A stretch of DNA of 64,000 nt from contig NW_020170387.1 of assembly GCF_000524195.1 (NCBI RefSeq), forward strand, positions 1,648,021 through 1,712,020, in the 5' to 3' direction. The translations under genes and the position numbers were made by a program. The stretch's first letter is position 1. The number at the start of each line of letters is the position of its first letter. The notes under the pieces are model-generated. The model was not told the origin of the DNA and did no database searches. It saw only the letters and a program-made list of their open reading frames with translations. The stretch comes from Echinococcus granulosus. Taxonomy: Eukaryota; Platyhelminthes; Cestoda; Cyclophyllidea; Taeniidae. Below, piece by piece: positions 12,701-27,700 of this stretch.

Positions 12701-15700
12701 GGGCGCAATACAATCCTTCAAAGTCCATTTAGAAATGTATAGAGTATAACTGCTTATGGCAATTCCCTAGTCAATTTTTGGCACCAATCTACCTACGACT
12801 TCCATTACTAAAGTACAACGATAGACATCAGAATTGGGTATTTTGACCTCGGTCATTTTCACTTAGTTGAGCTAGCGATTTTCATTATTAAGTAATTCAA
12901 GAATTCCTCATATGAACTCAGTCGCACAGTAAAACTTCAGTCACCATATATTCTGAATTACCGGAACTTATTACCAAAGCTACGTCGGCCACACTACTTT
13001 GACTCATTTCAAACATTTATTACTCGTGAAGTTTCTGTAGTTTTGGTACAATTAAGCGTAATATTAAATAGCCACTACCATTGGCACTTGTAGTTAATTA
13101 TGAGTAGTTGTTTATATAGCAGAATTTAATTTAATTCAGAGGATGCAAAAACAACGTAATGATGCGGGATTTTGTATCGCATGTGTTTATGTCTCATTTG
13201 TAGCCAACAAAGTGGTAAACGTTATCATCGAGTATTACTTGCAACAGCAGTCAATAAGTCTTCTTCCGATGTTTCATTTCATCAGTTTGGCATCCACTTT
13301 GAAGGGTTTGCTCATGGCGTTTGATCGGATGAAATAAAAAGCCGTCCGAGCGTTTTCGGCTCAAATGAACATGGAGGTTACACGTAAAATAACTGCATAA
13401 CTGTGCTGATAAAACTGCATTAATTTGGGGCACATGCAGATATATTTGTTAAAGTTTACCTTAGATGAAAAAATCAAATTGGAAAAATATTTACATTTTA
13501 GGACGCATTAGCCATAATACATTATGTTCGTTTCAGCATCTTATGTAGCCAACTGTGGAATTACTTTTTCTGCCCGAGGTAATTGAGGGCTAAGGTCTGA
13601 CTGATTAGGTAGCATTTTAAAGTTACTGTTGTAAAAAGTAATTAATATGGCTAAGTTGTGGAAGCCCTGAGACGCTAAGTAGTTAATTTTATCTCTTCTT
13701 TCTGCATTGTAGAATTTAACCAGAAAAATGCTTTTATTGAGAGAACTGAAACAACTTTTGCATTACAATGTAGCAAGCCGCATACCTAAAATAATTTAAT
13801 CCATAAACTTGACACTAGATATAAAACAGCATACACATAGGCATAATGGATAAAATAAAACATAGTTGCTAGCTACCTTAATTTTCATTTCTTTAATTCT
13901 TACTGTCCACCCGAAGTCAACAGAAAAATGAGTAATTTCATCCTCTTACTTTGGTCATCTCCAATATGCACTAAAATGAGCTATATGACTGATCTCTTGA
14001 TGGTTTAGGTACACGATACTCAATTTGAACGGATACCTTTACGTCGGTGGTCTACCAGAAGAACTGAGGGACGAGACGCCACCGCAGGCGTGGTCAGCTC
14101 GACTTCGCGAGGATTTTGTGGGATGTTTGGGTGCCCTCTCAGTCGATGGAGAGAGTTTAGACCTCGGATTAGAGGTGACCGCACGTTGGGCTAAGGGCTA
14201 CGTTCGGCTGGGTGAAAGCGACTTAAAGGGACTTAGTAACATGTGCACCGCACAGGAAAACCCCTGCGGTTCTGGCAAATGTGTACAGGGTTCATGGTCC
14301 GAACCGCTGTGCGATTGCACCCAAACGAACTTTGTAAAAAATCAATGCAAAGAAGGTGTGGATTTAGCTTTATTTTATTTATTTCTATTACCAACTGTTA
14401 TTTCGGTCGTTAAACAAAGTATCGTAATGATACGAAGGACGAAATTCTATAGCGACATACGTGTAATTTTCTAATTCCCATATTCTAACGAGGTGTCTAT
14501 GTAATCAAAATGAACAATCAGTGTGAATAACCTTCTGGAATGAATCATTAAAGAACGTTTCAACCATTAAGCCAAAAATCTGCCAATCATTATGTTATAC
14601 AGCAGACAATACAGCAATATATTGCGAATTTTAGTTAAACAAGAGGCTCATTAAAATTTGCTTTGTTTGAAGTCTTTGACAGGAGCTAGAGAAAACCAAA
14701 TATTGTCATGAGAAGCCATACACTGTTGCCGTACTTTCTGAGACACTAACAGCTCTTACTAAAGTTGGATTCCTTATCACGCAAGGTTTATACCATCTTA
14801 TCAGAAAATGGAAAAAATTCCTCTTCAGGTCAAAATTAGAACCCATAAATTTTAATTCCTCTCAATTCTTTGTCAACTTTCCCTTATAAAATAAAGTTGG
14901 CTGATAATAAATAGCGCTGAAATTCCAAAATCTCATTAGTCTTATACTGGGGTAGTTTGGGTTTCCTCTGTTTCAGATGACTCTGTTTCCTATCGTGAAC
15001 ATAAAGAGAGTTGCACAATCATATATTGTACTGACACAGAAGATTTATAGTGAGAAATTATTTGCACGCACCATTTTTGTTACATAGTGGTATTCCATCA
15101 CTATGTGTCAGGATTCAAGACCGCGAATGTTCATTATATTGTCGATCTATCTCCATTTTTCTACCTTAATGTTGCGAAATTTAGAATCCAAAGAGTAAAA
15201 GCGGTTTAGGATTAAGTATTTTGAGAGGTATAAAAGAAAATGTTGCCAAATATTTAAACTACCTCTATTTTTGCTTTATTGGCTTGACATTTTCTGCAAT
15301 AGTGTATGGAAAACACTATTTCATTTGATTTAACACTTCTTAAGCAGGTTTCGTTTTCAACATCATGCTTACCACTTGAATGGCCGCAACGCCGGCAAAT
15401 TTCTAACCGAAAACATAAGTCCTTCCACCCTTGAAAGCAGTATTTTCATGATCTTCAGAAATAGCTAGAGCGCTTTACTTAAAAGTTACTTTCTTTTAAG
15501 GCAAAGGCCTTTACAATAAGCCTAAGTTATTAGATTCGCGAGAGGAATAAATATTAATTAACATGAAAAGAAAAGACGAGATTTTAGGTACCGGCACAAA
15601 ATTTATGGCTCATTCCTCTTTCTGGATAATCATATAGCATGAAGGAACAAATATGAATAAGCAGAATGAGAAACTAAGACTGTATGAATTTGACCAAAGA

Positions 15701-18700
15701 TACCTCACAATATTGCACGGTGGAAGTAATTTCGCAGTTAATTTTTCTCTCCTGTGAAGATACCTACAGCTTATTCTCGAATAATGTAAATTGCGACTTT
15801 TCTGTAGGATTTAGTGTTCAGTTTCAATGTTACCTGGGTTTTCCAGAGTGCGCCGATTTGTTTTTAATTAAGTTTCTCTTTAATGAACCCATGTTAAAAT
15901 AACATATATCAGAAGCGAGAGAAATTTGTCCTCAGGATGGCAAAATGGATCTTGCTTGCTTAGCAGCATATTCAATAAAATCCCTTTAAACAAAAATTTG
16001 CACGCTGAACTACTTTGCAGAAAAACCACTTGGATTTGGGGCTCCCTATGCACTAGAAAAAATGCAGGAGGATGCTTTCTTTTTATCGCAAACCTGAAGT
16101 GCATTGACTTTTCACGTGGCTATTTCTAAACTAAACGGCTGAAAACCCCTACTTTACTATTTTTTACCCCAAACAAGAGTGGATTGAATCTTACGAATAT
16201 GTGACGTACAAGTACAGGAAATCTAAAACTGTTGCTTGCAAGACATTTATACTTGATTTGGGAATTCACACCGTAGACTAACAAACGATCTGCTATGCAC
16301 ACAATTGCTTTAAAAGGCTAATCCTAACATCATTTGAATGGATATCGAGCTGAAATAAGGGATTAAGTTTGCCATTTCTAGAAATCAGATCCACCTCTGA
16401 AGAACTTAAAGCAAATAATAGAATTCACAATCTTAAACTCGCGACAAATCGTGAATGGTAAGGATTAATTGGAGGTATATTATAAAAAGTAGGTCGATGT
16501 CCCTGTCTGGATTAGACTTTTAAGTTCTGTCACAATTGTCAGTCATTTATTAAACTAGCCTAAAGGGGACTTTATTATGTGTTTTCTACTTACTTTTTTT
16601 TACAAAATATTGTATAATTGTAGAGCAGCTTTTAAAGCAATTTCTATTTTAACTAGAAATGTACATTATCATTATCATGTACATTATCACAAAATCCATT
16701 TCCCCATGCTTCTAATTTGTCGCATTCTAGTTGCACGTATACTGACGTTTGACGGATTCCAGGGGATTGGCGTTCGCCTGTCCCGCTTACCAAAACAGTC
16801 TGAGGCAGAAAGTCTTGTTCTCCGGTTACAGACTTTTCAGAAAAATGCATTGCTCTTCGAAAGCAACAGTGTCTCCTCGACAGCACCTGATCGTTTCGGC
16901 ATTGAAATTTCCAACGAACAAATAGTTGTCTTTTACAATTTAGGCCTTGAAACGAAAGTAAGGAACCCATGTGGGGAAGTTTTTCATTTAACTGCACTCA
17001 GCGTTTTAAGAATCCGTTTTCTTGAAACGTTAAAATTCAATTAACAAATGATCCATTAATCCTTTAGTCAATTCCTATCTAAACATTAGTGGGGCCATAT
17101 TACTCCACAACTGAACTTCAAAATAAAAATCATGTGATTTGAAAGTACATTAGGTTTGTTTAACAAACTTTGGATCCATATTTGATTACAAACTAAAGTT
17201 TGGATTCCTAAGGAGGTTAAACGGGTCACCATCTAGGTAAATCTGACTTAAATTGAGGATAGGTGACTAAAGACAAGCTGTGGTAATTATAATCCTGCTT
17301 CATGTAAAACAGCTAAAATTCCCATGATTACTTCACTTTTATAATGCACTGACTGCAGGGATTGTCCACTTTTGGACAATTGATTGCCGCGGTGTGCTGT
17401 GGCCGGACCATAAGCTGCAATGGCGATATGCTCTAAACCGAATGGGCGTTTAACTAACGCCACTGTGGAAAATAATGTAGTTATATTCTTCGTGTGTCAC
17501 ACATCGAACTCTTTTGTCACCCATAATCTGCATGGAACACCTAGACCTAATCAAATGAATTTTCGAGTGATAAAAAGTGAAAACGAAGGGAAATATGAGG
17601 ACTAAATCAGAGATAATTTGGCGTACGATGTGTAACCTTTCAAATGTGTGTTAAAACTATTCCCTAAAGAACCCAATAAAATAAAGCGTTTATGCAAAAA
17701 TGGTAATTTTTAAAGTTTAGCAATTTTTTGCTTCTCAAACTATGCTAGTTATTATTTAGAATTGCTGTCCTCTTTTGCATGACAGAGCATAATTTTCCTT
17801 GATGTATGATCTAGTGCTTACAAAGGAACATTTTCCAGTGAAAACGAAACTCAGTTTAAAAACTTTTACAAATAACTATTTCAATGTCCTCTTCCCTCAT
17901 GCCACTTATATTGACATTCTATAACCGCTTAGCATTAATACCAAGCAGTTATCCTGTTTTAAAGTTGCTGCTAAGAAAGTTGCAGATTTGGTAATATTAT
18001 TGGCATCAAAACTCTTCGCTAACTCAAGTTTTCATTCATGTATTGCCATCTACTTTTCTATTTCCCAGAATGGGTCATCTAGAAGAATGACTACTCCCGT
18101 TTTATTTTTCCTTTAAAATTCTCATTTGAATAGATTAATTGAGGTAGATTACTGTCACTGAAATGACTTCTAACGAATGCGAAAACTGATCCACTTACTT
18201 CTGCTTCTGAGAGCCTCACTGAGAGTATATATTTGGGGAAAGAAGCGAGAAATTTAGTTAATTTGCATACATGCTTCTTGCCAATTGGAAAGAATTAGTC
18301 CTCTCGCTAGTATAGCTGGAAGTATAAAAGTAATTTTGTTAAGAATCTTTGATTTACAGTGCGACACAAACAACCTGTGTTTGTTTTTACGAATCATTTT
18401 TCATTGTGTCGTAATCAGGAAAGACATTTAAACCCCAAACATGTATTTAGTCTATGGACCCTCAGTGCTTCTTTTGGAAAAGATAAAACAATGGCTTCGT
18501 GCTCGTCTCCTAAAATACTTCGCCCCCTCCATTCTTTATAATAAACAATTCTGATTGAGCGAAGTTGCTTTAATGCACTTTATTTGTCACAAAATCTCTA
18601 TCTACATTCCTTATTTGTTTGTCAGGAAGTTTTTGTATGTATGTATGTATAGAAGATCGGCGCCAGTTGTTAAATGGTCGCGTGACTAAGTGCCTATCCA

Positions 18701-21700
18701 TGTGACTTTAGACTTGTAAAGTTGATGCAATTTTATTATTGCCTAACTTTAAGCCATGTGGAACCTAACGTATGGTCCAACTGGGAGACTAGTGGAAATT
18801 AACTATTTTGGGAACTATTTGTTTGGTTAGGGCGCAAAAGATTTGTGATAATTGGAGATTAAGAAAAAAAGTAATGTGAAATTTTTGCTCTGTCCAACAA
18901 ACTGCACAACAATTTATTCAAAATCAGATGATTTAGCGTTTATGGGAACCTCTTTACAATTTCGCGTCACTACTTTGTTATAAGTTGTTTCACTTGTTCC
19001 TCTACTTTAGTGCGTACATTAGGTATGGCTAAACATTTCATATTTGAGCACCTTTGTGAACCCCTATATAAGGAGGCAATCCATGAACCCGCAGAAAGAT
19101 TTGTAGGTAATCTTTTGATTCTGCCTCACCACAGGCTTTAAGCTATGCTCCTTCTTTATACTGGCAACGATTTACTACTAAAACGCCACCACGATTTAAC
19201 TGGACTGGTTTAATCCACTCCATAAACTTAAAATTAAAGCACTTTTATTGGATAACGTTAATTTATTTTGCAAAACATCTTAAGACTTTAAACAGCTACA
19301 CATGTTTATGGTATTTAAGGTGCATAACTACCCCTTGAATCCCATTGGTATATTTGACGAACTAGCCGAACAGAAGTGTGAGACTTATTTTCGTTCGTTC
19401 ACTCTGTTCATTAAAGCACTTTCAAATGCACATTTTTGAACCAAAATGCTTTTTTATTTGTAACTTATAATTAAAGCTTGAACAGCTAATTCGTATAGAC
19501 CACGATTTTAGAACTGTAAATCACTTTGCCAACCACTTTTGTCCTACGGAGCTGATAATGTTGTGCGCTGAAAAAAGTGTGCAGGCATTGCGTGCAAGAA
19601 AATATTTCATTTTGAAGTTGCTTTTTTGGGGAACTAGATCCTAAACTGGATTTTAACCAAATTCAGCGCTTGAGCTATTTTCCATCGCGGATGTCCCACA
19701 ATTTAGTGAGATTTGGGCATTTTAGTGCTAGCACTAACTCTGTACACAAATCATTTGTTTAGCTTTTATTTTACCTATGTCTGGAGTCGAAAAGAGAATC
19801 GAGTTGAAAACAGCGCTAAAACATAGTTTTTTTCGGCCATTAGCCAACCATGAGTGATTTCTTGATCCCGCACTTACTAAGTTTTCGCAACTTCATATGC
19901 TGAATGTACGGATGTGCTCATTCTGACCTTAAGCTTGAATCCCTTTTTCCTTCTTATGTGACTCACCCAAATATTTTGATAATTTTGTGTCTTGTGACCC
20001 TTTCAGGCATATTGTTAATCAGTGGATAAAAGTTTTCATTAAAAACTATTTGCATTAAAATATCGGCATATGCATCTCAGTTTTATCCCTTAATTACTTA
20101 TCGCTCCCGTAGTGGTCTTAGTTAAAAGCGTATAATGAGCTTTTTACTCTCCTTTTAATTAACTTATTAGGATTATTATGCCGACTTTTACAAATTCAGT
20201 ACTTTTGCTTGGATCACAAATTGAATTATAACATTACAGGAACAAATTTTTGAAGTGACAGTACCACCACCTTTAAAAGTACTCTGTTAACTTAAAAGGG
20301 AGTTTAACAATGAAGAAAGCACGGTTAAGCAAGTTAGTTTTGGGGGAAATATTTGCTTAATTTTTGCTATTAAATCAACATCGTTTGACTTCAAAACATC
20401 CCAGGTGTATCATTTTAAATATAATACTTAATGTTTCATTAATTTGCATGCTATCACACGAATATCTTTCTCGACATTAGAACATTACCGCTATATTTTA
20501 AGGATATCACACTTTTGCCCAAAAGCATAATCTTGTTTCAACAGACAAAGAGCTCCTATAGAAAAGATGGTACATAGGTCTTAGATTTGCCAAGATAATA
20601 AGGGCAGGACATAAGGCTCATATAGCGATGTTAGCTTCGTGTATTTTGGTTGTTTCATGTTATGATCACAATAATCACAGGGAAAAGAGTGATGCCTAAT
20701 AATCACTTTCTCACTTATAACAATTGTAGAGATATGTCACTACAAAAATTGACTCAAACGGAGGATGGCATACTTTACAAATCTTGCGGAGGTCAAAAAG
20801 ACTAGATGTCAGCGTCGATAACTTCACAATGAGCTACAGTAAGGTTATTTCACCATTTATTTGTGGATAAGAGTTTTGCACAGGTCAATTGAACCTGCAT
20901 TTTCTTTAAGAAATTCCATCATCTAAAAATACAACAGTCAAAAACAGAGGTGCTTCTTCTTCGAATTTAACAGAATTTCGTATTTATAGACACTTAATAG
21001 TTCGTTATGGAATTCCAAACGTAACCTACAACTTGACTTTTCGATGGACTAGCTTAGGGAAATAATTCACATTACTTCAGATTCCAGACGTAATAATTAT
21101 CTGCTAGAAAAACTGATTCCTAAAGCAATCACAGGTAATCAGCAAATAGTAGTATTTAAAATAAATACATAAAGACGAAATTCAAATGAGGACCCTAAGC
21201 AGATCCTTGTTGAAGCGTAAGAACCAAAATGGACTACCATAAAAGTTAGGGTTTCTCAAATCGGTCCATTAAAGGCGATGGACAGGTAAGACGCCACGGT
21301 TTATGTCAATAATTAAGACGGATCACTTTTAAACCACTTGTTCAGATTAACAAAAAGTGTGTCTATAGGATTATTTAAAGGATTGCCTTTGTGTTTATTC
21401 TCCAGTGCTTGTAGGCAAACAATAGTGAAACTCATCAATTTACAAATCCTCTTTAACAAGTTGGCGATGAAAACAAGTAACTGCATTAAAACTCGTCATT
21501 TTTTGGCCTGGAATGATTCAAACTCAGTGGGGATGCACGAATGAAAAATTTGTGGACGTACGGCTTACTCACCGCTTGGTCTAAATGTCTTGGCAATCTC
21601 TAAAAATGTCCTAACTCTACACTTTACAGGAATTAGCATTAAAACCTTGATCAGTCTCGATTTTAACATACACAACTACACGTTTCGTGTTGATAACCAG

Positions 21701-24700
21701 AATTGCATTTTTCTAAAAGTTGATGTTACCTCCACATCTTCCCAACTTTGATCAGCATAAAGAGGCTCCCATAGAGCGTTCATTTTGAGTTACCTTAAAC
21801 AAATTTGAACACATGAACAAATATTCCAATCCCTTGTTTACTAAGAATCCATCATCTGTGGAAACATTCCATAAGCTTTATGCGCATCTTTGCCCAGTAA
21901 AATTAAATGATATTTTTGCTAATAAAAGTCTAGCTTTGGTTCTATGTATTTCATGATTTCCCCCTAGGCGATTGAACCTTGAAATAAAATTGCTTTCGAA
22001 AAGCATCACGAACAAGCCGAATTTCTAGCGAATTATCTGCATTTTTATTTAAACACGGATTTTGATTTTATTTCCCCGCTTAAATCATTAATGTAATCCA
22101 ACGTTATAACTCCAATAACAACCAATTCCCTTGGAATATGTATTAGGTTGAAGCCGTTTTTTCATTGCACTCACACCACAGACACTTTCTGCACACTTGA
22201 TTTTTATTTTGCTCCTCTGCAAATGGCAACATTTTAAGGAACGTTGTGCCATATTTCGAGGCAGCATGGATGGGTGGTACATGGATGTACGGAAGCAGGG
22301 AATTACATTAGAAAATTAAACGCACTTAAGAACCCAACAAAGACCTACGATCAAAATGATTTACGTTGTTCTAAATTTGCAATGGAACTATCCAGGGATG
22401 ATTCCTTTAGATATACCACTCGCTTATGCATTAAGCTGATGGAATGCACGGATTTTCAGCTAGTATTTGGCAAATGTCTTTTAATTTTCCACTGCCAAAA
22501 ATATAAACCCATCAGCGATCAAGAATTGATTACTCTGCATGGTCAGAGGAATCAAATTGGTAAATAGAGACCAAAAATGTTATTTTTACTGAATTAAGAC
22601 TACTATTCTCTGATTCATGACGAATAACCCATTTGGCTCTAAATGCGCCATTTGTAGACATTAAAGACAATGCAACGGTACTTGACAGTGACTACAATTG
22701 CATTGGTGTTTTGGCGGAAGATGTTTCGGTCTATAATACAGAGTTGGAGACGGATGCTTTTATTGGACGCCTATCACAATTTAAGTTGAACGGTTTGGAC
22801 ATCATCAAAATTATCAACGAGGTAGCAAACTACAGATCTAAAGAAAGTTCATACGGATCCTATGATCCTGGTCTTCTGACGCTTGTGGATAACTGGAAGG
22901 ATAGCATTGAAATTACGGCTTCAACTGCGAAGGATGAAAGAATTCGAACCTTTCCACTGCATTTTAATGGTGATGGAGGATTGATGGAGTACACGCTGAG
23001 GCTGGAGGCCTGTCTCAGCATTCGTCTTTCCTTAAAAACATCAATGGTAGGTGTTTCAAAGAATAAAACTAAGTTTTCGATTAATATACAGTTGGCAAAG
23101 TTAGTTAGATAAAATTTTACGTTTTAAAAGGGTCGTAAAATTGGTGATATAAAGGTAACATTGTTACCAAAGTGCTGATTAAATACAGCATTCATACAAT
23201 TGCTTTGTGCTTGTTGGCAATTTACGCATTCCATTTTATTCACCATTTTATTACCAGAAAATAAATGTTTATTCATATTAATCAGCACTAGTGGAGTTGC
23301 ATTTGGTGTTTCAAATTACCATATACGATTTCCATTAGCTACGGTTGCATCGTTGGGGGAAGTAAATAGGGTGGCACTTCTCGCTGCGACAATTCAACCT
23401 GACTCTGGAACTAAGTGAAAGATAGAGCAATGTGTTGATTTGAGTTTCTTATACGCCTTTTGGAAACCTATTATTCCCCAACATCACATTTTACCCAGTA
23501 ATAATTTCAATAAAATTAGCAAACAAAGGACTGAATAGAGAAAACGACTTTGCTTATGGAAGACTTTATATCCTAAAGAAGTTTGTGAAGTCATTTTAAA
23601 TCAACACCCTCGCTATATTTTTGTCTAAACAGGCTACTTCAGCCACCGACGCCATTAAGTAATCAACAAATTAGCATAGGGAGAACATAAATTACGAAAT
23701 TATGAAGAAGCGTTAATTTAGAGCAACGGAATTATCTTGGCTGCGACGAACTTGAAGGAGGATTTTATGGGATTGGAGATAGTCGACGCTCACTTACATG
23801 TGAGATACAGATACGATTTAATTCAAGGCCAATTTGCATTCGAAAAAACGGCTCATTTGAACAATACGCAGTGGCATGACATTCAAGTAAGTTGACCATG
23901 TCTTTTGTGTTTTTTCAAAAAGGGAAACTGTAATATTGCAAACAAGTTTTTAGTAAATTCATCCACCTAGATATAATTTTGCCATTTTGCTAAATGTGCA
24001 AAATAGTGCACAAATTGTTACTTTCTCACAAATGAAATGAGAATTTTTATTTCAACGAATATCTGTCGGGTAGTTTAATTACATAATTACCTTAAGTTAA
24101 AAAGTGTGATTTTAATTGAAAAAGTAATATTTTTTGCCCTTTATCACCCAATCAATTAAAAAAGCAAAGTGCAGCGCGAAAATGTTTTTAGCTTTTTTAT
24201 AATTACGACGGTACTTTCAAGGCGCTTGAATGCCGTAAAGCATTTGCATCGTTTTAAAATGCCAAACTTTTGACGATCTCATAAACGAATTCTTGCCAAT
24301 AAATCATCTACCAAGAACAAAATCAAGGAGTTCACTAAAATGGTGACCATTAAGAATATTGCAATTACTTTTCGAAACTTTCTTTTTGAAAAACGCTGTT
24401 ATTTGCTTTGCCTATTTGTCTGTGGTAAAATGAATTTGAGAACCGTTTCCTTGGAGTACAGAATGTCACTAAGTATAATAAATGCAATTCTATTTCGACC
24501 GAGAAGCGTATAAGAGGAGTAATGAGTGAACAGCTGACGAAAGCATTAAAAAAACGCAGGCGCTTTCACCATGAGATGCTTCGGTAATTGGAACGTCATA
24601 GTCTTAGGTGCCAATTCGCTCGCAATTATTGTTAGAGTGGTGCATGATTCCCTTCCGCTGCTGCAAAAATGTCACAATTTGCTTTCATATCTTATTGTTA

Positions 24701-27700
24701 CAAATGCGAAGTTTTCTTGTACTGATCAAACAACGCGTCCCTGCTTTAGGTTCAAGTGTGCACAATAGGCACATTTACGCTGGACATCGAGCTCGATGGC
24801 GAGAAGTTGACTCCTCTGGGTCTTCCTGAAGGCCAAGCGACTGCCTCTCGTCATGCCTTTGAAAGACTCTTTCTAGGAGGACTACCTATCGAGTACGCTA
24901 TTTTTTTACTGATTAATGATTAACGCTCACAGGTACAGCATTATTATTTTTTCTTTACGAGTACTCTAATTTGCTACAACAAATGTTACTTAATATAATA
25001 TAATTATTATTATAGTCCGAGAAATGAGTAAAATGAGTTCTGAACGAGGGTAATCCAAGTAAAATATGTTTATTGGTACAATTTGTGACAGCATTTTGTT
25101 TTAAAATATAATTTTAGGGGTGCGGGCAAATTCAGAAATCGCTTTCGATCGACTCATGAATACGATGGCTGTTTGGCTGATGTAGAAATTGTTCAGAAAT
25201 CAGTGAAGTCGTCCCTCGTCATTGAATCGAATGCCTTTCATCCCCCCAAAAATCCCCTACGAACTGCCAAATACGCAAAAGGCGTCAAGTTGGGTTGTCA
25301 TCTCAATGAGCAAAGTAGTAGTGAGGGAGCTTGGAAAACTGGCAGCTCTCCGAGTCAATGTCGACCCGGTGTCTGCGGCTTTGGTGGTCGCTGCGTCCAA
25401 CAACTGGACACATACTTCTGCGACTGCATCATGTCTGGATTCAGGGGACAAGTTTGCACTGACGGTATGCTAATCAATTTCTTCAAGAATAAATTAGAAA
25501 AAAATGGCTGTGTTTTTTTAAAATGATAAATCAAGCTTTATTTGAAAAGTTCATCCCTCATTCAACCCGTTTCTTTGGGTTAATTTCTTCATTTATTATC
25601 ATCAAACTATTTAACTGCCCCCTTTTATGAAATTATTAGGCAGTTAACAGATAAAAATAAGCTTTGAAAAGAGTGGAAAGGGGTTACTTTAATCGAAGGA
25701 GTTTGTCGTTTAATTTGCAATAGGAATTAGTGATTCACCGAACTTAATTAAAACACAAGACACGGTAATGAAGCCTCCTTCTTCAATGAATGGCATATTA
25801 TACCAAAAGGAAAGCTATTATTTATAGTTGCAACGGCTATTAAATATTCAAGCAATATGACGGGATGTGCAATATTCGAGTTCAGTCCTCTCCGTAACAC
25901 ATCAAGGGACACAATATCCTTCGGAATTCAGACAGTTCAAAAGTCGCGTGCAACCTTACTTCATATCACCAGTCACAGCAAATCCCTTGACTTCCTTAGG
26001 TTTGAGTTGGTACCATATAGGGTAAGTCTAATCTGTTTTTGGTTACCATTTGAAAGCATTTAAAAGCCATTTAATGTAACCTGTGTACTTGGATAGAACC
26101 AAAACATGGACACTTACTGTAACATGAAATCCTTTCGTCTTTGTCAAAAAACGTGCATTTTTCATGTTATGATGTGGTGCTATCAAGTACTTGAGCAACG
26201 TAATCTGCAGCTGTTCTTGTCTCTCTGTGACCATATTCAACATTGCGAAATTAGCTTGCCCCTCATTCATAACTCCAAATCATGGCAACTAAGTCGGATT
26301 TCAATTTTTCAAGCCCTAAAGTGCACACTAATCCAATATAATTTTAAATTTAACATAAATTAATGTATTATTCCTTCCTTTTACTAGGGGCACAACCTTA
26401 GGAATACTCATTATAGATCGTGGCTAGTCTTTAAAATAATCGTTTTTGCTCTTATTCTTTTCAGTTTTGTGATATGACTTTCCTTTATGAACGCCTTCTT
26501 GATTTATATTTTCCTAGATTGGGAAATATTCATTACTTGTTCTCCTTATCAGTTCTTCCATACTTACAACCTTCTATTTCCATTTGGCACTGTGGAGCGC
26601 GATGAGAATACTTTTTTATCTGATGTTTATATTTGAAGTTATTAAAGAGTGCTTCCAACGAACTCTGCATATTCTTTTTTATCCAATGCATTATGGATTA
26701 AATGAAAAATGTCGATTTTGGCGAGCGGACGAAACGATAGGCGTATTGACTTAAAATATTAAAAACAGATGAATGGCATGTGTAGGTGCACTGCATTTAT
26801 AAACTGCGACTTTGTTATAAACCGTACAATACAAAATTGAGTGGAATATTAATTCATTTGAGTAAATAGTTAACTTATCTACAAATGGTGCTTCTAATGC
26901 TCAAATATTGGAAAGACTCTATATAAAATGCATTGTAAAGCTCTGATCTTAATTGCCATTCATGTGTGCACATTCCCCTAGATTGTGATGGCAACGTTAC
27001 TTCGCAATTTAATACATTATGCGAAAGATACCCTTTAAATAATGCACATATAATATATTCTTACGTTGTTCCTAAGGTACTTAGTCATCTTATTAAACTC
27101 GCTTTTTTTCCTTTTGATATAACTTGTGCAGCAAAAGCTTTTGGTTTACCAAAAGTACCTTCTTTACATCCGTAGAAAATGTTCGTTTTACGTTTGACAT
27201 ACAACATGGGAAGTGGAATTCAGATATTGCAGGAGTCCAACGTCAACATGGTTGATGGGTTATTCCATGTTGTTCGAGTTATTCGCAATAATGTATATTT
27301 ACAACTTCAAGTGGACTCTGAGGATGTTCTTGAATCGACATCAGAGGGTATGGAAATTACCATTGTTTAAGACGTTTGCTAATGCTTCCAGTTTTGCCAT
27401 TCCACTAACAGTTTGTTAGTTAACTTGTTTTAGAACATTGGGGTGAGAAGGATCTTGGCACTCCACTTTGTTTTATGGGAATCCTTCTACGATCTAAATC
27501 CCTTCAGACCGCTTTATTCTCATTAATCGCGTTGCAGTCGGCTAAAAATTAGCAACATTCTAAAGTTGGATGAGTTGAATAGGGTTAACGAACTTGAAGA
27601 TTTTTATTTTAGCCACGTGAATTCATTCGTCTACAGTAATTAAAGTGGCTTTACCTGTGAAAGGGAAAATTTCGATTAAAATCCATTAATTCAGACCAAA

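Noticed and set aside
23200..23418. 72-codon + frame in a neurexin intron
   Set aside because: Does not resemble LG5 and has no acceptor in the needed phase; direct joining of 23046 to 23722 is clean.
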